Of a stretch of 64,000 bases of DNA, positions 59,913-64,000 are shown one piece after another. The first letter of the stretch is position 1; each line of letters opens with the position of its first letter. Under the pieces are notes generated by a model. It did no database searches, had not been told where the DNA came from, and saw only the letters and a program-made list of their open reading frames with translations. The DNA is from Terriglobia bacterium (GTDB lineage Bacteria; Acidobacteriota; Terriglobia; Terriglobales; Acidobacteriaceae), in NCBI GenBank assembly GCA_020073665.1, contig JAIQEU010000007.1, forward strand, positions 5,001 through 69,000, written 5' to 3'. Made by a program: the position numbers and the translations under genes.

Positions 59913-60344
59913 ATGGAGGGAATGGTGCAGACGCAGAACCGCCCGTGGCTCGCACTCATAACCTACTGCACCTTGGCGGGCGCGGTCGCCGCGTTCGCGC
60001 TTGCCCTCTTGTTTGCCAGTGCCACCCTGGCGTTCGCGGTTGCACAGTCCGCGCGATCGGAAAGCAGAAACCCGGTGAATGCTGTCTCCTCACGCACCAG
60101 GACATTTTCTGGAATGATCACCGACTCGCATTGCGGTGCGAAACACAGGATGTCCGACAAGAGCCCGGCGGAATGTGCTCGCGCCTGCTTGCGAAACGGC
60201 GCACAGTACAGACTGGTTGACGGCGACAAGGTTTATGCTCTGCATGGCAACGAGCAGGAACTCGCCAGGCGGGCAGGCCAGCGGGCCACTGTCGCCGGAA
60301 CACTCGACGGCAATGCCATCCGGGTGAGCGCAGTCAACAACTAG
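59913..60344 (+). CDS. Membrane-anchored small Cys-containing protein (DUF5818-like)
   Basis: 143 residues. One N-terminal helix (about 15-45) followed by a small periplasmic domain: FSGMITDSHCGAKHRMSDKSP, ECARACLRNGAQYRLVDGDK, VYALHGNEQEL and AGQRATVAGTLDGNAIRVS. The pattern is that of small exported Acidobacteria proteins with conserved Cys and His (DUF5818-like); function unknown. ATG 59922 is an alternative start. Convergent with the PIN/TRAM gene. Confidence 0.7.
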   Translation: MEGMVQTQNRPWLALITYCTLAGAVAAFALALLFASATLAFAVAQSARSESRNPVNAVSSRTRTFSGMITDSHCGAKHRMSDKSPAECARACLRNGAQYRLVDGDKVYALHGNEQELARRAGQRATVAGTLDGNAIRVSAVNN

Positions 60345-60367
60345 AAGTGCCGGTCAACATAGAAGAA

Positions 60368-60387
60368 GGCGGGAGATAAGTCCCGCC
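60368..60387. terminator. Bidirectional hairpin terminator
   Basis: GGCGGGA, loop gataag, TCCCGCC, followed on the plus strand by tgtttct. It lies between two convergent genes and can serve both. Confidence 0.6.
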
Positions 60388-60421
60388 CTGTTTCTGGCAC
60401 CCGGTGCGAGTCCGGCCGCGC

Positions 60422-61510
60422 TTACTCGTTCGGCCGATCCGCCATGATGGGCTGCGGTTTCTTGATCTCGGCACTGGGGATGGGTGCGGCGCTGATCGGC
60501 GCGCGCGACTCGGTTCTCGCCGCGGCGCGTTCGTCCCATTTGCCGAAAATCATCTTGCCTGCCGTGGTCTGCAACACCGACGTCACCGAGATGTCGATGG
60601 TCTTGCCGATCATCTTGCGCGCGTTGTCGACCACCACCATGGTGCCGTCGTCGAGATACGCCACTCCCTGGTTGTACTCTTTGCCTTCTTTCAGGATGAA
60701 GACCTTCATGGTCTCGCCCGGCAGCACGATGGGCTTCAGCGAGTTGGCCAGTTCGTTGATGTTCAGCACTTCGACTCCCTGAAGCTGGGCGACTTTGTTC
60801 AGATTGAAGTCGTTGGTGATGATCTTGCCTTCGTAGAGCTTGGCCAATTCGATCAGCTTCATGTCCACTTCGCGCACCGTGGGGAAATCGTCCTCGACGA
60901 TCTGAATCTGCAGCGTGGCAACCTTCTGCAGGCGTTGCAGGATGTCAAGACCGCGACGTCCCCGGTTGCGCTTGAGCGAGTCTGCGGAATCAGCGACCAA
61001 CTGCAGTTCGCGTAACACAAACTGGGGGATGACGATGATGCCGTCGAGAAAGCCGGTTTCCGCAATATCTGAAATGCGGCCGTCGATAATGACGCTGGTG
61101 TCCAGGATCTTGTAGCTTTTCTTGCCCTGCTTCTCACCGCCGAAGATCCCGCCCAGCGCCGAGAGGTTGAGCAGGTCGCCCTTGGCTGCGCCCACGGCCA
61201 GACCGACGTAGGCCATCAGCAGCATCACCATGATCTGCAGGAAGCTCTTGGTGGGGCCGTCCGGAAGGCTGCTGTGGATAACCAGGGCAAACAGGTATGC
61301 CCCGATGATGCCGAGTACGCTGCCGATCGCGGCGCCGATCAGGCGCTTCAGGCTGATCAACCGCAGACGCCACTCGAACAGCACGATGGCGACGCCGATA
61401 AGCACGCCGACGCCCGCGTCCAGGTTGGATGGCAAACCAAAGGGTTGAATACGAAAGCAAGCAAATCCAACAAAAAGAACAAATAAGAGACGAATCAGGA
61501 ATGCGTCCAC
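60422..61510 (-). CDS. PIN/TRAM-domain membrane protein (YacL-like)
   Basis: 362 residues. Three to four N-terminal helices (about 5-110), a PIN ribonuclease domain (about 133-265) with acidic residues Asp137 and Asp143 in ILDTSVIIDGR and TNDFNLNK, and a C-terminal TRAM domain (GETMKVFILKEGKEYNQGVAYLDDGTMVVVDNA). YacL of Bacillus has this order and sits in the yacL-ispD-ispF cluster; here ispD-ispF are 1.2 kb downstream with two genes between. AGGAGG precedes GTG 61510. A poorly conserved Pro/Ala tail ends the protein. Confidence 0.93.
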   Translation of the reverse strand: MDAFLIRLLFVLFVGFACFRIQPFGLPSNLDAGVGVLIGVAIVLFEWRLRLISLKRLIGAAIGSVLGIIGAYLFALVIHSSLPDGPTKSFLQIMVMLLMAYVGLAVGAAKGDLLNLSALGGIFGGEKQGKKSYKILDTSVIIDGRISDIAETGFLDGIIVIPQFVLRELQLVADSADSLKRNRGRRGLDILQRLQKVATLQIQIVEDDFPTVREVDMKLIELAKLYEGKIITNDFNLNKVAQLQGVEVLNINELANSLKPIVLPGETMKVFILKEGKEYNQGVAYLDDGTMVVVDNARKMIGKTIDISVTSVLQTTAGKMIFGKWDERAAARTESRAPISAAPIPSAEIKKPQPIMADRPNE

Positions 61511-61788
61511 TTACAGGACCTCCTCGGAACCCGCATGCCGCAGAAACCACGGCGTACAGTTTCCGCACTGGCCACCCACGTGCCGAATGGTCGGCAGCCA
61601 GTGATCTGATTAAGCGGAGCCTATGATCAAAATGAATTTGGCGCCGCACCGTCCCGCCAAACCGGGCCGGCAAAGCAGCAATATTTCACTCGAAGTATAT
61701 ACCCGCAACCTAATTCGGACTGCCGCTTCCTCCAGGCCGAGGCAAGAGCGGAGTCCGTTTTGGGACTTCCACCCCGCCAACCGGCTGC

Positions 61789-61794
61789 TACACT
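61789..61794 (+). promoter_or_regulatory. -10 element (TACACT) of the MDR oxidoreductase gene
   Basis: TACACT, 7 nt, then ATG 61802: a leaderless layout. Confidence 0.4.
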
Positions 61795-61801
61795 GGCCTG
61801 C

Positions 61802-62761
61802 ATGAAAGCCATTGTCATCAGCCGCTTAGGCGGTCCCGAGGTGCTGGAGCTGCGAGACGTGCCCACGCCGGTTCCCGGGGCGGGAGAAGTGCTGGTTCGC
61901 GTGGAAGCGGTGGGCATTAACTTCGCCGACATCATTACGGCTCACGGCGGCTATCCCGGATCCCCGAAGCCTCCTCTGGTCGCCGGACGCGAGTTCTGCG
62001 GCGTAGTCGAGAGCAGCGGACAGCGGGTCATGGGCTATGCCCAGTGGGGAGCGTTCGCGGATTACATCGCCATCCGGCCCGAGTTGCTGTGGGCGGCGCC
62101 GGCGGGCTGGAGCGCGGAGCAGGGCGCAGCTTTCCCGGTCAATTACTTCACCGCGTACTTCGCATACTGGAAGGCGGGCTTGCTCGATGGCAACAGCGGA
62201 CCCGCTCCTCGCGTATTAATTCACGCGGTGGCTGGTGGCGTGGGAACCGCGGCCGTCGAGATTGGCAAGCTGCTGGGCGCAGAAATGTACGGAACCTCTT
62301 CGTCGGAAGAAAAGCTGGCACGGGTGAAAGAGCTGGGGCTGCAGTACGGCATCAACTACAAGCAGCGTGATTACGAAGAAGCCATCAAGGACTTGACTCA
62401 CGGCGAAGGCGTGGACGTGGTGTTTGAAATGTTGGGCGGTGAACACACCGCCAAGAGCGTCCGCTGCCTGCGTGATTTCGGGCGGGTAATCGTCTACGGC
62501 TCCGCCACAGGACAGCGCTCTGAAGTCGATACTCGTTCGCTGTACGCCAAGGGCGCGAGCGTACACGGACTGTGGCTCACCTATCTATCCGCGAAACGCG
62601 ATCTGATGCAGGCAGCGTGGAAACAACTCTCTGCCTGGGCTGCACTGGGGAAATTGAATCCGGTCGTAGGGCACGTGCTGCCGCTGGAGCAGGCCTCCGA
62701 AGCCTATCGTCTGCTGCTCGAGCGAAAGAACTTCGGCAAAGTGGTGATGACGCTCGCGTAG
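61802..62761 (+). CDS. Quinone oxidoreductase-like MDR dehydrogenase
   Basis: 319 residues. Zinc-free medium-chain dehydrogenase: MKAIVISRLGGPEVLELRDV, PLVAGREFCGVVES, and the NADPH fold with LIHAVAGGVGTAAVEIGKLLGA. No zinc-site cysteines are visible, as in quinone oxidoreductases. The probable reaction is reduction of a quinone or enone by NADPH; the substrate is unknown. Confidence 0.9.
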   Translation: MKAIVISRLGGPEVLELRDVPTPVPGAGEVLVRVEAVGINFADIITAHGGYPGSPKPPLVAGREFCGVVESSGQRVMGYAQWGAFADYIAIRPELLWAAPAGWSAEQGAAFPVNYFTAYFAYWKAGLLDGNSGPAPRVLIHAVAGGVGTAAVEIGKLLGAEMYGTSSSEEKLARVKELGLQYGINYKQRDYEEAIKDLTHGEGVDVVFEMLGGEHTAKSVRCLRDFGRVIVYGSATGQRSEVDTRSLYAKGASVHGLWLTYLSAKRDLMQAAWKQLSAWAALGKLNPVVGHVLPLEQASEAYRLLLERKNFGKVVMTLA

Positions 62762-62793
62762 CCCAGTGGCCCCGGCTGCCTCGCCGGCCCAGG

Positions 62794-62830
62794 TGTCCGC
62801 TTCCGAACGTCACCGTTCCACGAGCGGACA
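62794..62830. repeat. Inverted repeat TGTCCGCT/AGCGGACA
   Basis: 8-bp perfect arms at 62794-62801 and 62823-62830 with a 21-bp spacer. It may be a terminator-like hairpin after the MDR gene or an operator; no T-tract follows. Confidence 0.45.
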
Positions 62831-63140
62831 TCGCCTCCGTCTGCATGCCGCCGCACATCATTTGGAATCAATCGATTTCACCCGGCGCAGAAGGCCGTTC
62901 ACATGCATCACCTCAAACCGCAGGAGGCCGCGTGCAGTCGCGCGCGATGGCCCGCTTACACAATACAGACGGGCGTTGTGGCCCGCGGGTGCTTGCTAAC
63001 GACGCCGCGGGGAGAGCGTCCAAAAGAGTGATCGCAAGAAAAAATCGCAACGGAACTTTTGCAGCACGAGTAGCGTATCTGGAAGCGATGAGTGGGAACC
63101 GGGAGGAGAACCAGCCGCCCCGGTAGCTTAAAAGAATTCA

Positions 63141-63245
63141 GGGGTCAAAGGGACTGTCTCAATCTCGGTTTGGCGGCCCAGGTGAGAACAAATCCCTTCG
63201 CAGCGAGCACGCGGCCTTGCGGCCATTTGCTTCTACTTGACCCCG
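63141..63245. mobile_element. Possible 105-bp MITE-like segment with 8-bp terminal inverted repeats
   Basis: GGGGTCAA (63141-63148) and TTGACCCC (63238-63245) bound 89 bp without coding sequence. No target-site duplication is visible, so the call is weak. Confidence 0.25.
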
Positions 63246-63355
63246 CCGCAGCATTGTAGGCCTTTCGCGGACAAACGCAAGTTTCTTCGTGAAGGGAAGT
63301 CCAGGCCGCCCAGAAACCGGTTCCCGACGTTTTCGGGAAAGAAAAAAGGAGTGGT

Positions 63356-63736
63356 ATGAAAGCATTGAAGATTTCCAAGGGCTTGCTGCTGGGACTGGCA
63401 CTGCTGCTGGCAACGAGCGCGTTCGCAGCCAACAAGGGTTCATTGAAGGTAGACGAACCCGTCAACGTCAACGGAAAGCAGCTGACTGCCGGCGACTATA
63501 AGGTGAGCTGGGAAGGCAACGGCCCCAGCGTGGAGCTGCACATCATGCAGGGCAAGAACGTCGTAGCCACGGTACCGGCCAAGATGGTCGACCTGCCGCG
63601 CGCGGCCTCGGATGACGGCGCGGTCGTCAACACCAACGGTGACGGCAGCCGAACCCTGTCGCAGATCCGTTTCTCCGGCAAGAAGTATGCCTTGGCTATC
63701 GGCGGTGATACTGCCAGTGCTGACATGAACAAGTAA
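63356..63736 (+). CDS. Small secreted protein of unknown function
   Basis: 126 residues. Signal peptide (MKALKISKGLLLGLALLLATSAFA), then a beta-rich domain with SLKVDEPVNVNGKQLTAGDYKVSWEG and VELHIMQGKNVVATVPAKMV. Similar small exported proteins are frequent in Acidobacteria; no function is known to me. AAAGGAG stands upstream of the ATG. Confidence 0.75.
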   Translation: MKALKISKGLLLGLALLLATSAFAANKGSLKVDEPVNVNGKQLTAGDYKVSWEGNGPSVELHIMQGKNVVATVPAKMVDLPRAASDDGAVVNTNGDGSRTLSQIRFSGKKYALAIGGDTASADMNK

Positions 63737-63752
63737 GTTTCCTGCAAACAAG

Positions 63753-63777
63753 AACGGGGAGCTTTGTGCTCCCCGTT
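63753..63777. terminator. Hairpin between convergent genes
   Basis: AACGGGGAGC, loop tttgt, GCTCCCCGTT: a 10-bp stem. It lies 16 nt after the secreted-protein gene and serves the convergent gene at 63799 from the other side. The T-tract is weak. Confidence 0.65.
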
Positions 63778-63798
63778 ACTCTTGCTGCTTATCCGTTG

Positions 63799-64000
63799 CT
63801 AGTTAGACGCCAGCACGTCGGCGTTATGGTTGATCATGGCGCGGTGAGGCGGGTCCTTCAATCCCTTCAGCGGAACTTTCTGGTCGATCGTAGCGTTGCC
63901 TTGCATCCGCGCCCTTCCCATGAACACCGTGCGCCCATCCGCCAGTTCCAGGTAAATCGGAACCAGCATGAGGAAGTGATCGTCGACGTTCGACTGTGTG
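63799..64000 (-). CDS. C-terminal fragment of a probable M1-family aminopeptidase
   Basis: Minus strand, entering from the right edge; 66 codons plus stop (63801-63799) are visible. The sequence LMLVPIYLELADGRTVFMGR, KVPLKGLKDPPHRAMINHN and DVLASN resembles the all-beta end domain of M1 metallopeptidases of Acidobacteria, but the zinc motif lies outside the window, so the assignment is tentative. Confidence 0.55.
   Translation of the reverse strand, partial: TQSNVDDHFLMLVPIYLELADGRTVFMGRARMQGNATIDQKVPLKGLKDPPHRAMINHNADVLASN

Larger units (their letters stand above)
62762..63355. other. 594-bp intergenic region without a recognisable gene
   Basis: An open frame at 62572-63126 runs through it but has no family sequence and starts inside the MDR gene. 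The region holds an inverted repeat (62794-62830) and a short TIR-flanked segment (63141-63245). AAGGAG stands just before the start at 63356; no clear promoter was found. Confidence 0.5.

Noticed and set aside
62572-63126. 184-residue open frame on the plus strand
   Set aside because: Starts inside the MDR gene in another frame, is Arg-rich and has no domain; treated as non-coding.

Overview
The window reads as a chromosomal piece of an Acidobacteriota genome, most likely class Terriglobia (relatives of Koribacter/Acidobacterium). This is an inference from the DNA: high G+C, the Gram-negative content (TonB receptor with a cobalamin riboswitch, MCE protein, lipoproteins), and protein families that I associate with that phylum (DUF4097/PDZ/zf-HC2 envelope genes, a kinase-STAND-TPR protein, a winged-helix regulator with a small membrane partner). 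There is no rRNA, no prophage, no intact insertion sequence and no CRISPR array.

Layout. 1-5.7 kb: winged-helix regulator (cut by the edge) with its membrane partner, then xseA and the c-di-AMP/cell-wall set cdaA-cdaR-glmM. 5.7-12.6 kb: a sirtuin with an internal in-frame gap, polA, cysteine dioxygenase, queA and a class II aldolase. 12.6-24.7 kb: btuB under a cobalamin riboswitch, a DUF374 acyltransferase, small signalling and envelope genes, dacB, folP, a class II photolyase and dtd. 24.7-35.8 kb: a pair of secreted amidohydrolases, two tandem acyl carrier proteins with fabF, a PilZ protein, a 1035-residue kinase-STAND-TPR protein, OsmC and lipA. 35.7-45.5 kb: MCE protein, a membrane spermidine-synthase-like protein, acpS, selA, recG and a GAF-GAF-GGDEF cyclase. 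45.5-49.6 kb: a four-gene ECF sigma/anti-sigma/DUF4097/PDZ operon. 49.8-55 kb: the series ispE, tRNA-Gln, prs, rplY, pth, rpsF, rpsR, rplI, all on the minus strand. 55-64 kb: a ceramidase-like membrane protein, a glutamine amidotransferase, ispF-ispD, a PIN/TRAM protein, an MDR oxidoreductase and, at the edge, a peptidase-like C terminus.

How the genes work together. Most genes are housekeeping. cdaA/cdaR/glmM join c-di-AMP synthesis to UDP-GlcNAc supply. acpP/acpP2/fabF, lipA and acpS cover fatty acid and lipoate work. ispE, ispF and ispD are part of the MEP isoprenoid pathway. c-di-GMP (PilZ, GGDEF) and an ECF sigma factor provide regulation.

The most unusual signal is not a gene. Intergenic and gene-end DNA carries many short degenerate arrays whose sequence differs from place to place but whose step is always 7 bp, often as two arms in inverted orientation. 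A second family steps by 8 bp. These arrays supply stop codons and the last residues of several proteins, sit inside the 5' end of one gene, and one 8-bp array encodes part of a lipoprotein signal peptide. A second recurring pattern is a -10-like hexamer 6-11 nt before the start codon, which suggests that many transcripts are leaderless.
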